Assembly: GCA_008828725.1 (NCBI GenBank)
Contig: MEHQ01001643.1
Span: 286,052 to 350,051 of the forward strand
From: Saccharina japonica
Lineage: Eukaryota; Sar; Phaeophyceae; Laminariales; Laminariaceae
Reading direction: 5' to 3'
DNA: 64,000 bases
Shown: positions 11,832-23,600 of the stretch, in pieces
How positions within the stretch are numbered: the stretch's first letter is position 1
Layout: every line of letters begins with the position of its first letter
Translations under genes and position numbers: made by a program
Notes under the pieces: model-generated
What the model was told of the DNA's origin: nothing
What the model saw: only the letters and a program-made list of their open reading frames with translations
Databases searched by the model: none

Positions 11832-12955
11832 GCTTATCACGGTATTTTGGCGGGACGGTAACGACGGTAACGGCGGGACGGGACGGTTAAACCGTCGTTA
11901 AACTGTTCCCGTCGTCCCGTCAAATCCCGTCCCGTCCCGTCCCGCCGACAAATCTCCAACCGTTGAACTTTACCGTCCCGTCCCGTCATCGAAATCTGCC
12001 CCGTTGAACTTTACCGTCCCGTCCCGTCAAGAAAATAGCTCCCGTTGAAAATTACCGTCCCGTCCCGTCGAGATAATGTAATTTACCGTCCCGTCCCGTC
12101 ATGCACCCTTGTCTTTACCGTCCCGTCCCGCCGACAAAACTTGTCTCTCCCGCCAAGATTCACACCTGCCCGTTGTCTCTTCCCATCATTCCCACCAAGA
12201 ATCTACGAATTTACAAAAATTGTTTTTTCACATTGGTATGTACATTAAAATTAAATTAAAGTTATACGAATTTACGAAATAACGAAATACGAAAATTCCG
12301 GAATATGAAACATTAAAATATCAAAATATGAAATAAAATGTTTTTTTTTATTTTATTATGGGGATACGAATTTCCCGCCAAATCTTATTATATGGGGATA
12401 CGTACGAATTTCAAGATTAATTTCTATTCACGTACTATCACCGAATCTAAGCCCCGGTGGGCTGATTTGTACGAGATAGTGTTCTTTTCATGTGTTCATC
12501 TAGAGCAACGACAACTGTTTTGATCCAATGATCCAGTGCCGTCTCTTCCCGCCGTGAAGAAAAATATTAACCGTCCCGTCCCGTCGTGAAAGGTTATATT
12601 AACCGTCCCGTCCCGTCGTGAAAAATTATATGTACCGTACCGTCCCGTCGTGAATAAAAATATGTACCGTCCCGTCCCGTCGTGAAAAATTATATTTACC
12701 GTCCCGTCCCGTCGTGGAAAAAAAATCCGTTGAATTTTACCGTCCCATCCCGTCATGAAAATCTACCCCGTTGAAATTACCGTCCCGTCCCGTTGAGAAA
12801 TTGTACACCAACCGTCCCGTCCTGTCCCGACTCATAAACCTGTTTGGTGGTAATTTTACCGTCCCGTCTTCATTTTTTCCCCGCCGAACAAGTAAAAACA
12901 GTACCGTCCCGTCTCGTCTCGACTATCGAGTACCGTGATAAGCCTTGCTGATTTA
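11830..12955. mobile_element. 1.1-kb TIR element with ACCGTCCCGTCCCGTC subrepeats
   Basis: Both ends carry the same inverted terminus: AAGGCTTATCACGGTA at about 11830, and TACCGTGATAAGCCTT ending at about 12953. The interior is an array of ACCGTCCCGTCCCGTC words spaced by short AT-rich pieces, with a GACGGTTTAAACCGTC-like hairpin near the left end. No transposase frame, so non-autonomous. The left 637 bp recur almost exactly, inverted, at 17208-17846. Target-site duplications could not be established. Confidence 0.7.
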
Positions 12956-12956
12956 C

Positions 12957-13800
12957 AATTTGCGGTTTCCTGGCTCTCACAGAGCCAGCGTGCGGCGAGA
13001 GTTGCCCCAGCGTCGGAGCCCCGCCGCACCCGGGGATAATAACGTTCCATCCCCGGTTCAGAAATCCCTCCATACATCTCAACTCTAACAACCCGGGGAC
13101 GAAAACGGACACCCCCCGAGTCGATACCACCCCGCAAGGTGTGGAAACCCCACCACCAATGGCTGATTGCTGATTTGGTTGGGGCGCTGGAGTTCATAGA
13201 GCCAGTGCGCAGCGCGGGTTGCCCCTCGAGGCAACGGCGAAGTCCCGCCGCACCCGCGGATTATAAAACACCACCCCCCGGTCAGAAATCCGTGCAAAAA
13301 ATCTACAACTCCAACGAACAGGGGACGCAAACGGACATTCCCCGGATCGATACGGCCCCACAAGCTGTGGAAACCCCAACTCCACGGGCGAATTTGGTAT
13401 TTGCGGTTGCCTTGCCCTCATAGAACCAGCGAGCGGCGAGAGTTGCCCCTCGGGGCAACGTCGAAGTCCCGTCGCACCCCAGGAGAATGTCGTCCCACCG
13501 CCGGTTCATACTTCCTTTCCTACATCTACAACTTCAACAACCCGGGGACGGAAACGGACATCCTCCAGGTCGATATCGCTCTGCAAGGTGTGGAAACCCC
13601 AACCCCAACCCCACGGACTGATTTACGTTTTGGTTGGGGCTCATGGTCGATGTTCCGCTGCACCGGGGGATGGTAAGGCCCCATCTGCGAATCATATATC
13701 CTTCAATACATGTACACCTCCAAAAAAAGCGGACACCCCACGGGTCGATACCTCCCCGCATGTTGGTTCCTATTTTTCGGTTCAGAGTGGTACATAACAG
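12957..13800. repeat. Tandem array, about 4 units of roughly 210-235 bp
   Basis: Each unit repeats, in order, AGAGCCAGCG, GGCGAGAGTTGCCCC, CCCGCCGCACCC, an ACAACCCGGGGACG-type block, CGGACA, GTCGATAC, GGTGTGGAAACCCCA and TGGCTGATT. Unit starts fall near 12971, 13186, 13418 and 13640; the last is degenerate. It directly follows the TIR element end. Frames across it just track the repeat and are not called as genes. Confidence 0.75.
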
Positions 13801-14416
13801 CACACTGTTAATGCGAGTACTGCTGTGTATCACACCAGGAACTTATTTACTACTACGGGCAACGCAACGCTAGCGCCACGGGCGAAGCCGTGGCCGTACC
13901 GCTAGTATTTTATAAACTTAATAACAACAGCTGTGAGATCAAGGATTTCGTCGAAACTTATATTTACAAGCTGGGTGTGATACTTCGATCGCGCGTAGTT
14001 ACCGGTTTAAGATGTGCTCATGCAGGATTTACGTCCCGTATGAGGAGAACCCAACCTGAGGCTGCAGAGTTCAGGGAGCGTGCATTTATCCGTGAAACAT
14101 AAACACATACTGGGTTTGCACGTACCTTTGCTACTACTATTGATCGGAAACAGTATACATAGATATATTAAATAATTAAAAACAACAATATAAGGTATGT
14201 TGCACGCCGATTTAGTAGATATGCGGTGAAACCCCGTGGGATCAGCTCTCTCGAGCTTTGTTTCGGTAGATCCCCGAACTACCGGTTTGGGTTCATCCGA
14301 GGTTTTTTATCGTTGTTCGAGCTTTAGTTTTGCACCGTTATGCCGGGGGTCTTGAGTGATCCGTGCTCGATCCACCGTGAACACGCACACTCGCTCACTC
14401 CATTTCAACTATCTTT

Positions 14417-14458
14417 CTCCTCCCCCTCCTCCTCCTCCTCCTCCTCCTCCTCCTCCTC
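14417..14458. repeat. (TCC)n/(CTC)n microsatellite
   Basis: Uninterrupted pyrimidine triplet repeat of about 40 bp. The surrounding 13.8-15.2 kb interval holds no gene that I can support. Confidence 0.85.
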
Positions 14459-15277
14459 ATATCCTCTGCGACCACACCGGTACTCAACACTGGCCTTGAG
14501 CGCCTTTCTTCTTTGATACCTGGTATGCGCTGGAGCGCAAACAACAACCGGTCGGTTGACACCGGCTGGTAGTGCTTGCCTCTGCTGCGAGCTACGTGAC
14601 CTAACTCAGGAGCCGCGCACACACGTCCACTGCGGAGGTTCCCCCGAGACACTCCTGCTGTCACACGCCACAAACAAGGGCGTTACTCGGTTTCGGTGCC
14701 TTCGATACTGGTTTGTGGGCAGGCTCTCCCCCAACTCAAGTCGATGCGAGCAGGCCTGTATCCGTTTTTTTCTTTTGTTGCTTTTGCCATATATTTTAAC
14801 CCGCCGACCTCGAGCTGCACAACTGGCATGGAGTTGACGCCAGCAAGAAACGCGGTCTTCCCCACGTCACATTGCCCACAACAATCCGGTCGGCCTGCAA
14901 GCCTTTTGTGGTGGCGGAAAAGGTTTTTGGAACTTCCGCTCTTCGTGCCTTAACTCGGACAAAATTTGACACTCCTGCTATTATTATACGTACGAATGCT
15001 CCTACAGCGGTGGTGTAGCAGAAAACCTCTTCGTAATGAAAAACAGAGGATTAGGGAAACACAAGCCCCCACTCTAAAACACCTACCGGGGCATATTACC
15101 AAAACAAAAACGAGGGAGGGAATACACAGAGCCTGACCCGCGCGGCCTTGGCCCTTTTAGGCCTGCAACCACGACGTATGCTACGGTAAAGGTACACCAT
15201 GCGTTTTGTGAGAGTTTCATACCAGCACAAGTAGTCTAAAACCAGATTGTGGAGGGAAATAAAAGGAGCTCCTATTT

Positions 15278-15599
15278 CAATCCGTTAGCAAGGATCTTCA
15301 TACGAGCGGGTTATCCACTTGTTGCATTGCTTAGCGAGTTAGGAAGCACCTCCTGGTGGGATCAAGGCACGGGCGTAGACCTAACCCAACCACCAACTTT
15401 AACCCTGACCCGAACCCTGACCCAAACCGGACGAGAAACGGGCGAGAAACGCGGCTGCGCCGCTTTTACATCTAGCGAGAAAAATGCTAAAACATTCCGA
15501 ACGCGGACGACGGTTCCGAAGTGCGGACCACAGGTACACAGTTTTCAAGACAAAATCATAAGACAAAATCATCCCTTAAAGATCCTTGCTAACGGATTG
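15278..15599. mobile_element. 322-bp element with 21-bp perfect terminal inverted repeats
   Basis: The first 21 bases (15278-15298, starting CAATCCGTTAGCAAGGATC) are the exact reverse complement of 15579-15599. The interior has no convincing coding frame and includes a run of CCCTGACCCGAACCC-like words. This has the size and structure of a MITE; no clear target duplication was identified. Confidence 0.65.
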
Positions 15600-15639
15600 T
15601 ATAATCTACTCATTAATAGTGAAAGTCCGACGATTTTGG

Positions 15640-16110
15640 GATAAAGATCCCGGTCAATCAGAAAACGTTTCAGCCGAAAAAAAAAGTACACACCATATTA
15701 TACCTCTATCGTAGCACGCGTCCCACACGTTAGGAAACAGCCTACAGTACTCGAAAGTAAGCGTGGGGGTGATTGCTGAATTACTACACGAAAACCGAGT
15801 TTCGCCTAAACAGTTCCTTGCCCAAACTCCCCCTCCCCCCCGATTTTTCGGCGCGCCCAGGCCTCGGCCAAACCCGTCCATGGTCGGCACTCGAGACGCA
15901 TGCTATGGCGGTAGAGGTGCACCGTGTATTTGCCTTATAAGGGTGGTCACTTGAGGAGCTCTGTACCTTGCCCGAAAATCGTTTTCGGAGGAAACCAAAT
16001 GCTACCCGATGAGCAATCCCATGGCCTGGTAGGTATAAAACGAAAAATAGCGCAACACAAGAACGAAACTCCGACGATTTTGGGTTAACCCATTCAGAAC
16101 TGAAAACGTA
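15640..16110 (+). repeat. Dispersed repeat carrying GGTCACTTGAGGAGCTC
   Basis: Contains GAGGTGCACC, GGGTGGTCACTTGAGGAGCT, a block with TCGTTTTCGGAGG, and ACTCCGACGATTTTGGG. The same order occurs in reverse at about 51300-51545, and a partial copy is at about 21915-22020 in a lipase-gene intron. Non-coding. Confidence 0.55.
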
Positions 16111-16177
16111 TATCCCATTGTTATTGCACGGCCAAGGAACGGGTTGGCGTGCTTATTCCACAAATGTTTGTACAAAC

Positions 16178-16850
16178 ATGATAAAATGTTTGGCGGAATC
16201 AATAACAACGATCTAAGAACGATCGAGTCAATAGTAATGGCTCCATACAGTATGATATGCGTATGATATGAGCAGTACTGAAGCCTTACATACTCGGAGT
16301 ACAAGGAGTACCCGCAGTATCGGACTCCGAAATACTCCGAGTACAAGCAGTATCGAGAGTGTTCATACCCGAAATACTCCGAGTACAAGCAGTATCGAGA
16401 GTGTTCATACCCGAAATACTCTGAGTACGAGCAGTATCCCGAAGTATCGAACCCCAAAATACTCCGAGTACACGAAGTACCTGAAGTATTGTATCTCCAA
16501 TACTCCTTACTTTACTCCAAGGTGTGTGAAGAAAAATGATAAAATGTTTAGCGGAATCAATAATAAATCTCTAAGAATGATCGAGTCAATAGTAATGGTT
16601 CCATACAGTATGATATGCGTATGATATGAGCAGTACTGAAGCCCCAAATACTCGGAGTACAAGGAGTACCCGCAGTATTGGACCCCGAAATACTCCGAGT
16701 ACAAGCAGTATCGAGAGTGCTCATAACCGAAATACTCCGAGTACGAGCAGTATCCCGGAGTATCGAACCCCGAAATACTCCGAGTACACGAAGTACCTGA
16801 AGTATTTTATCTCCAATACATCTTACTTTACTCCAAGGTACTCGGAGCAT
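16178..16850. repeat. Direct duplication of a ~345-bp block rich in ACTCCGAGTAC
   Basis: The block beginning AAAATGTTTGGCGGAATCAA (about 16183) is repeated from about 16540. Both copies continue with GATCGAGTCAATAGTAATGG and TCCATACAGTATGATATG, then 2-4 internal units of AATACTCCGAGTACAAGCAG. Internal unit number differs between copies. The encoded SYCSYSEYFG-like peptides reflect the repeat only. Confidence 0.8.
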
Positions 16851-16929
16851 CTGTGCAAACTTTTCGAGACATCCTTGCGTCACTCCCCAGGCACGTCCCG
16901 GAGGGGAACCTTCTACCATATTATATACT

Positions 16930-17225
16930 CATGTTATCATATTTTTCGATTTTAAAATTCACTCTAATTGATTCTGTTTCATTTCATAATTCGTTTTTTG
17001 TATTGTCTTTTTTTCTTATTTTTCGGTTCGGCTCGTGTCGTTTTGTACTCGTACCCGGTATGTTCGCATCTCACTTGCTCTACCCATTCATTTGCGTTTA
17101 TTTTGTTTGGTTTTCCTCTGTTTCACAGTCTGTGACTACAGAATTTGTATGCACTCGGCGGGGCTCGAACTCGCGATCTTGAAGCTTACAGGCTTCGTGG
17201 TTACCTGCTAGCCCACCGGGGCTTA
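16930..17225 (-). mobile_element. tRNA-derived SINE-like element
   Basis: Read on the minus strand, the head (17225 down to about 17145) is tRNA-like: A-box-like TGGGCTAGCAGG, an anticodon-arm-like GAAGCCTGTAAGCTTC, then a B box GAGTTCGAGCCCC. It is followed by a non-tRNA body with CACAGTCTGTG and AAACCAAAC..AAATAAACGC. The acceptor stem does not pair and the anticodon arm is one base short, so it is not a functional tRNA. The body recurs at about 53515-53640 without the head. Confidence 0.6.
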
Positions 17226-17846
17226 GATTCGGTGATAGTACGTGAATAGAAATTAATCTTGAAATTCGTACGTATCCCCATATAATAAGATTTGGCGGGA
17301 AATTCGTATCCCCATAATAAAATAAAAAAAAACATTTTATTTCATATTTTGATATTTTAATGTTTCATATTCCGGAATTTTCGTATTTCGTTATTTCGTA
17401 AATTCGTATAACTTTAATTTAATTTTAATGTACATACCAATGTGAAAAAACAATTTTTGTAAATTCGTAGATTCTTGGTGGGAATGATGGGAAGAGACAA
17501 CGGGCAGGTGTGAATCTTGGCGGGAGAGACAAGTTTTGTCGGCGGGACGGGACGGTAAAGACAAGGGTGCATGACGGGACGGGACGGTAAATTACATTAT
17601 CTCGACGGGACGGGACGGTAATTTTCAACGGGAGCTATTTTCTTGACGGGACGGGACGGTAAAGTTCAACGGGGCAGATTTCGATGACGGGACGGGACGG
17701 TAAAGTTCAACGGTTGGAGATTTGTCGGCGGGACGGGACGGGACGGGATTTGACGGGACGACGGGAACAGTTTAACGACGGTTTAACCGTCCCGTCCCGC
17801 CGTTACCGTCGTTACCGTCCCGCCAAAATACCGTGATAAGCCTTGC
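17208..17846 (-). mobile_element. Inverted, truncated copy of the 11.8-kb TIR element
   Basis: About 639 bp matching the reverse complement of 11830-12466 with essentially no differences by eye; both encode the same 67-residue open frame on opposite strands. The outer end TACCGTGATAAGCCTTGC matches the element terminus. The copy stops at AGCCCCGGTGGGCT, where the SINE head begins, so its second half is missing. Confidence 0.75.
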
Positions 17847-17849
17847 AAA

Positions 17850-20657
17850 TAATGCAGGGATTTCCTATGGAAATGTATGGCTTTTGTATATAGGGGGCAG
17901 GGGGCCTACAGTAATTACCGCGGCCCATCCTTCTTACTTACCGCCAAATCAGCCTCGCCGTAAGGAGGTAAAGCGGTAATCCGACATCATTGCTTCCGCA
18001 CTTTGCTTCGTGTCCCGCCACGTACGGTATTATTTCTGCACTGACTTTTATCGGCACACATACCGGTATGATACACTTGTACGTACCAGGTATGATGGTA
18101 ATCGGTTGAGTTGCAAAGACGCTGGGCACCATGAAAGGTACTGCAGATAGATACGTATATACCTGGTATATAATACGAGCCACTCCAGAATGATTGGAGC
18201 CTGTCTTGGAGTCTACGGACTATGATATGGCGATGCGTTAATATAAGGCGTTCATATCATATGAGAACAAAATAACAACACCCGACGGCCAGGTTTTTTT
18301 TTTTGTAGCAGCAATACAGCAGCAGCAATACAGCAGCAGTGCGCGTCGTAAAAAAACGAACGACTCAAGGAAGGTGCTGCGGCTGCACGTATCGTACGAG
18401 CTTTTTACTCACAAACCCATGGTGCAGGGCAGTATAGGCCCACGAAGAGGAAAAAGCATAAGAACACAAGGATCACTTTTGGCGGGACGCTAAGCAATTT
18501 GGACTATGACAAGAAAGCACGCTCAGCGGTGAACGTTACACTCAATCCTATGATACGTAATTCTTCACAGATCGTGTCACCATAAGGCCCTAAGGCTTGC
18601 TCAGATGACGTGTTTCTTGGTGGCAGGCCCATACTGCTGTACTGCTGTCTACAAATCCTTTGGATGTTGTCCGAAATTCGACTCAAAACGTCGCGACACT
18701 TTGTACACACAGCAGTAGTGTGCAACTTTCATAAGTTGATCATCCACAGCACCAACAACGCGTGCAACACAAAATAAAAGCCGCGTCATGTGGGCTCCAA
18801 GCCATGTCGGCTGTTATGACCGCTGATCCTGGGCACAGAACCTGCCGACGGCTACTATCACAAACACTTCTACGTACTCGGTACATACGAGCAACCGAGT
18901 CATTTTCGTTTTTTCGATATTTGGTACTGCAACGACTGGATCGGCACCGCTCATTGGCCTTGAGGAAGCCCCTCAATAGTTTCACCATCATCTGGTACTT
19001 CCACCACTGGGATTTATCCCAGTAATTTCTACAATCGATACTGATGCCATGGGGCACCACTTGCAGGCAGAAGGTACCGGCGAGAAAGCGACCAGACCGT
19101 TGCAATGCTAATGTTTAGGCCAGGGAACTGTCTACCGTGCTTGGACCCCGCCCGAGTATTTTTGCTTTTTTCCCTGCGTGCTCATTCATCTGCAGACTTC
19201 TAATATTATTTTTCAGGACCGCTGAATGGACTAAATACGAGACAAACAATCGAAAGAAATCGAGATCTGTTTTCGCATGTGTAGTTCGCAAAAAAAACTT
19301 TCGGTGCTAAATCTGTTGTAACTTCAGACAAGTCCCGGCACGCGTATAGTTTGCAGACTGTAGCTGCAGCAGCCGACCCGTGCGCGCTATTGGAATACAT
19401 ACCAGGTAGTGATGTATTAATAGTAAGGTAGGATAACTTTCCTCGATGTTGGATGCCATGATTGAAACATGTATTTGCCCCTTCGCCGCTGTTATGTCAG
19501 GTGGCCACCACGTTGGCTGTCGGGTTCACAGCAATGACGCTACCAACGAGGCTCGATCTGCCGATCCCTGGAAGATTGGCTGCTATCGTCCAAGGTATAT
19601 TTGTTTATCACCTTATTTGGGGGGTTTGTTCAACCAGCGGATGTTGGCATCCACCCCGACCGCGATCCATGCCCCATCTCTGATTTTTACGTGCCAGGGA
19701 GGACAGGCTGCCACCCCCCACGTATGCCGCGGGTCATCACGTATTGAACGATATCGCGCTGTTGCCGCTGTTGTTGTAGAGCTACGACATGTTGTATCCT
19801 ACGACCTCGTTTTGGTGTAGAGATGCGACTTGTTGTATCCTACGATCTTCTGGCCACCTCAAGATGAAATGTCGAGGCCATCGAAAGCACGGGGAAATGC
19901 TGGGCTCCTCGTGAACAGGCCAAGCCACTCTTCTACGGCCCAGAGACAATGCAGTGTGTAACACACTCCCCCGCTCACATGAGTTCGTGGCGGTTATGGT
20001 CCCCGCAGGACAGCGGTGCAAGCAAAGTACACTCAGGGGTTTCACTCGCTCGCGCCGATGCAAGCAGCGCAGCATCATCTGGAGGGTTTAGCATGTCTTC
20101 ACCCCTTCGATCTACCGAGCTGTTGAACAGCATCGTATCGTAGCGTCATCGAAACGCCCAACGCAGCGCTCAATGCGAACCCTTTGCGGTGCCCCTTTGT
20201 ACGCCCAGGTGTGCTGGTCCTGCTTCACAGCTTGTGTGAAGGCCCAAGGTGAGCTTAACTCGTGTTTGCGTGTACTACATAATCGTCGTACGAATTTGCG
20301 TAGGTTACACAAAGATGCGTTCGGGCAGCGACATGTTGAGCAGCTAAAAACCTAAAAGTTGTTTGAGAAACGATCGGCGCATGTATCCCATTTGTGTTGT
20401 CGGGAAAAGAGGTTGCGAACGCCATCGATACAGTCCGAAACGAACACGCGTTTCTTTCACCCGCGGTATGGACCAACGAGACATGCAGTACCTTGCTATT
20501 TGCGCTAGCCAGACGTCCCTTCGACTTACATCTTGAGCTCTACCGGGCAATAACCATTGGGGTGCAATCGAGTCATTCGTTGCCATCACTCGCGTTTGAT
20601 CTTGTCCTGTGTTTTTGCTCGTGGTTTTGCTGGGTTTGCGCTTATCCCAGGTTGCAG
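17850..20657. other. Gene-poor interval upstream of the lipase gene
   Basis: No confident gene. Two pieces could be 5' exons of the downstream lipase. One is about 19500-19591, open from an AG acceptor to a GTATAT donor and encoding TLAVGFTAMTLPTRLDLP. The other is an ATG at 20092 opening a 14-codon frame before a weak GT. Neither phase links cleanly to the first anchored exon. The remainder is AT/GC-mixed DNA with CAGCAG microsatellite traces near 18300-18340. Confidence 0.35.
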
Positions 20658-23600
20658 GTCCTTCCCCTGTATGTGCCGACGTTGTTGCTGGCTGTCAATG
20701 CGACAGGGTTATTCGGCGGCTCCATGGCTTGGGTGCTTACGATGGGCATCCTTACGCTGTCCCTTGCGTCGTTCTCCCTCCTGCTGTGAGTTATATGTGG
20801 TGGAGTGCGCTTACTTTGTAAGCGTTTGTTGTGGTACCCTCCGAGGACAATAGTGTATCATAATGGGTGCTCGGAACCGCTGTTTCATGGACACGTTTAG
20901 TTCGAAAACACCCGGCGCCGTCACAAGACGCTTGAGAGCACTGAAAGTGTTAATGCATACCGTACATCATGTGGAATGCGTCGTCCCTGCAACAACTGCA
21001 TCGTAGAACCTCCCTTTGGCAAGCAGTACAGGACCCTCGCTCCTTGTGGTCGCGCTTTGGCTGGTGAGCCAGTACCACGCAGCGAGATTTTCTTCCAAGG
21101 CCATGATAACGATGAAGGCTATCTCGTGTTTTGCAGGTGCTACCAAATGCCCCGGTTGTTACCCATTGGCGCGCGCGGCCCTTTCGCTGTGGCCATCGCA
21201 ACGGAGCATATTCGTACCGCTGTCGCCGGCAAGGATGCTAGCCCTGAACCCCAAGCGGAAGAGCTCTGGCCTCTGGAGATAATGGCGCAGGTAAGAAAAG
21301 TTGTTCTACGCTCGGTCTGGCTGGCGGAACAGAGTAGGTGCCGAATCAAGTCGAGTTGGCGCGGGCTCATCTGGGTTCCGCTTTTTGCTTCGTTGCGATG
21401 TTCGGCTGCAAACGCCAGTTTTTTTTTGTGTTGTGCAGCAGAATCCTAGTTGGGCAAGTTGGTGTGTGCGCTCCTCAAGGGATAGCTGAGGGTGCCGGTC
21501 ACACAAAGACGCTTCTTCGCTAAAGCTTTCTCTTCATATCGCAGCTCTGGCTTGACCATCACTCGGCCTTAAGCCATGCCTCACATCTCGTGTGGTTCGA
21601 CACGGCTACCGACTGCCCGTCCCCCCCCCCCCCCACGCAGAACCTTATGCTCACTACCCTCCCCTTTTGCGCCCGTGGGGCCGGTTCAGGTATTCTATCC
21701 GGTGGAAAAATCTTGCACTGCGAAGCTTCCCTGGTTCCCGTCCACCATCCGTCGGTTCCGGCGGTCGCTGGTCCCTGCATGGGGAAATGCGAAACGACTT
21801 CCGTTCGGCTTGACGCAGGTATGCCATGTTCGTTTGCCGGGGGTTTTCCTGCCATTTTGAGCGGCGTAGACGTGTTTTACGGTAGGGGTAGGAATAGCGT
21901 TTTTTTTTAAAGGCTCAGCACTCACTTGAGGAGCTCTTTTTGTCCCCCAAAAACTAGTTTTGAGAATAAATGGGCGCTCAACCTTCGGCCTATTGTGGGT
22001 ATTGCTCGAATTACATTGTAAAACAAAAATAGGATTCTCACTATTGGTCAGTAATAGTCAGCAATAGTCAGCAATAGTCGTAGTAGTAGTCAGTAGCAGT
22101 CACTAATATTTTAATAGTCACTACGTAGTAGTCACTAATATTTTAATAGTCACTACTTAGTACAGGTAGTCACTAATAGCCATTAATGGTCAGCCGTAAG
22201 TGTTTCACCGAAAAAATGCTGCCCCCATAGGAGCACGCGTCCACTATTAATAATAGTCACTAATAGTCAGCAATAGTCAGCAATAGTTACCAATAGTCAG
22301 CAATAATCACCAATAGTCGTAGTAGTAGTCAGTAGTAGTCACTACGTAGTAGTCACTAGTAGCCAGTAATAGTCAGCCGTAAGTGTTTTGCCGAAACAAT
22401 GCTGCTCCCATCGAAGCACGCGTCCACTATTAATAGTAGTCACGAACAGTCACTAATAGTCAGCAATAGTCACTAGTAGTCACTGATAGTCACTATTAAT
22501 AATAGTGACTACGTAGTAGTCACTAATAGTCAGTAATAGTCATTCAGGATTTTTTTGGCCAAACATTGCTACCCTAATCGGAGCAGGCGTCTGCAGCCCC
22601 GTCTGCGTTTCGCCCGCATACTTTTACCTAGCACATAGCTTTACGTAGCAATGGAGACTAAACACTGCAAGGGGTTGGGCCTGATGACTCGACTCTACTA
22701 TCAATACTAGAGAAGTGGTTCGCCGTGTTCTGCTCTTTCCTTCCCCAGCGCTTCGATTTTTCTTTTTGGCCCACCTAGTAATTCCACGTCCCTATACCCG
22801 CGCTCCTGCTCCCATCGGCCCTTGTCTTGTTCGTCCTTTGCTAAAATGGTATAGGCAGGCGTTGTCGGTGCGGCCATCATTCTCGGGTCGAGTCCGTCTC
22901 TGCGGTCTAATTCTGCGCCTCCGCTGGAAGCCTTGATGTCGTCGTATTTTCTGTCTCTTGTGGCTAGTGCACGCGCATGGGCGGTGGTAGCGACGTCGGC
23001 CCTGTGCCTGGCTTGCCTCGTCTCCGATGTGCGGATGGGTTATTCTCGCTCGGCGTACAAAACAAGGTAAGGTGAATCGAGATGTTCGAGATGCGTGTGT
23101 ATCCGAAGGGGTGCACTTGGTGGCCTTGTGGGCGTTGCTTAGGAGCGGTCACAGCTGTGTATTTATTGTCGACTTTTGTTGTCGGAGTTGTTGATGACGG
23201 CTTGTGTGCGATCGGGCACCTAAAGTTAGGCATGTTGTCGCAGCACGAAGGGTTGAAAATAAGGCAAGAAGGCTTGGAGCTCGAGGGTGACATGGTGTGG
23301 TCGGCTATGTAGTTTCCGCTGGGCAATGCTTTCGGTGCCAACGCTTAGAGCACACCGTGTTTATGATCAGTGATCGCCTTGATAGGAACATGTGAGGTTT
23401 TCAGTGCGTCTGTTGCGGCCTGCAGTTGAAAGGGTTACGTTTGACATGAGGGAAGCCGTGCGGCTGTTTTTTTCTTCTGGTCACTGGTGTGTAGGAGCTT
23501 GGCTCACAGCGCCGTTAGAAAACCGTGGCAAGGCTCAAACGGTGCTGTTACCCTCTTCATTGCAAGAGTGTTCAGTGCTTACCCGGCCCCCTGAGCCTTC

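Noticed and set aside
15400..15430. Telomere-like CCCTGACCCGAACCC run
   Set aside because: The brown-algal telomere unit expected is TTTAGGG/CCCTAAA; this run is short and imperfect and lies inside a TIR element.
17145..17222. Possible functional tRNA-Tyr on the minus strand
   Set aside because: Acceptor ends do not pair and the anticodon arm is one base short; the adjoining repeated body marks it as a SINE.
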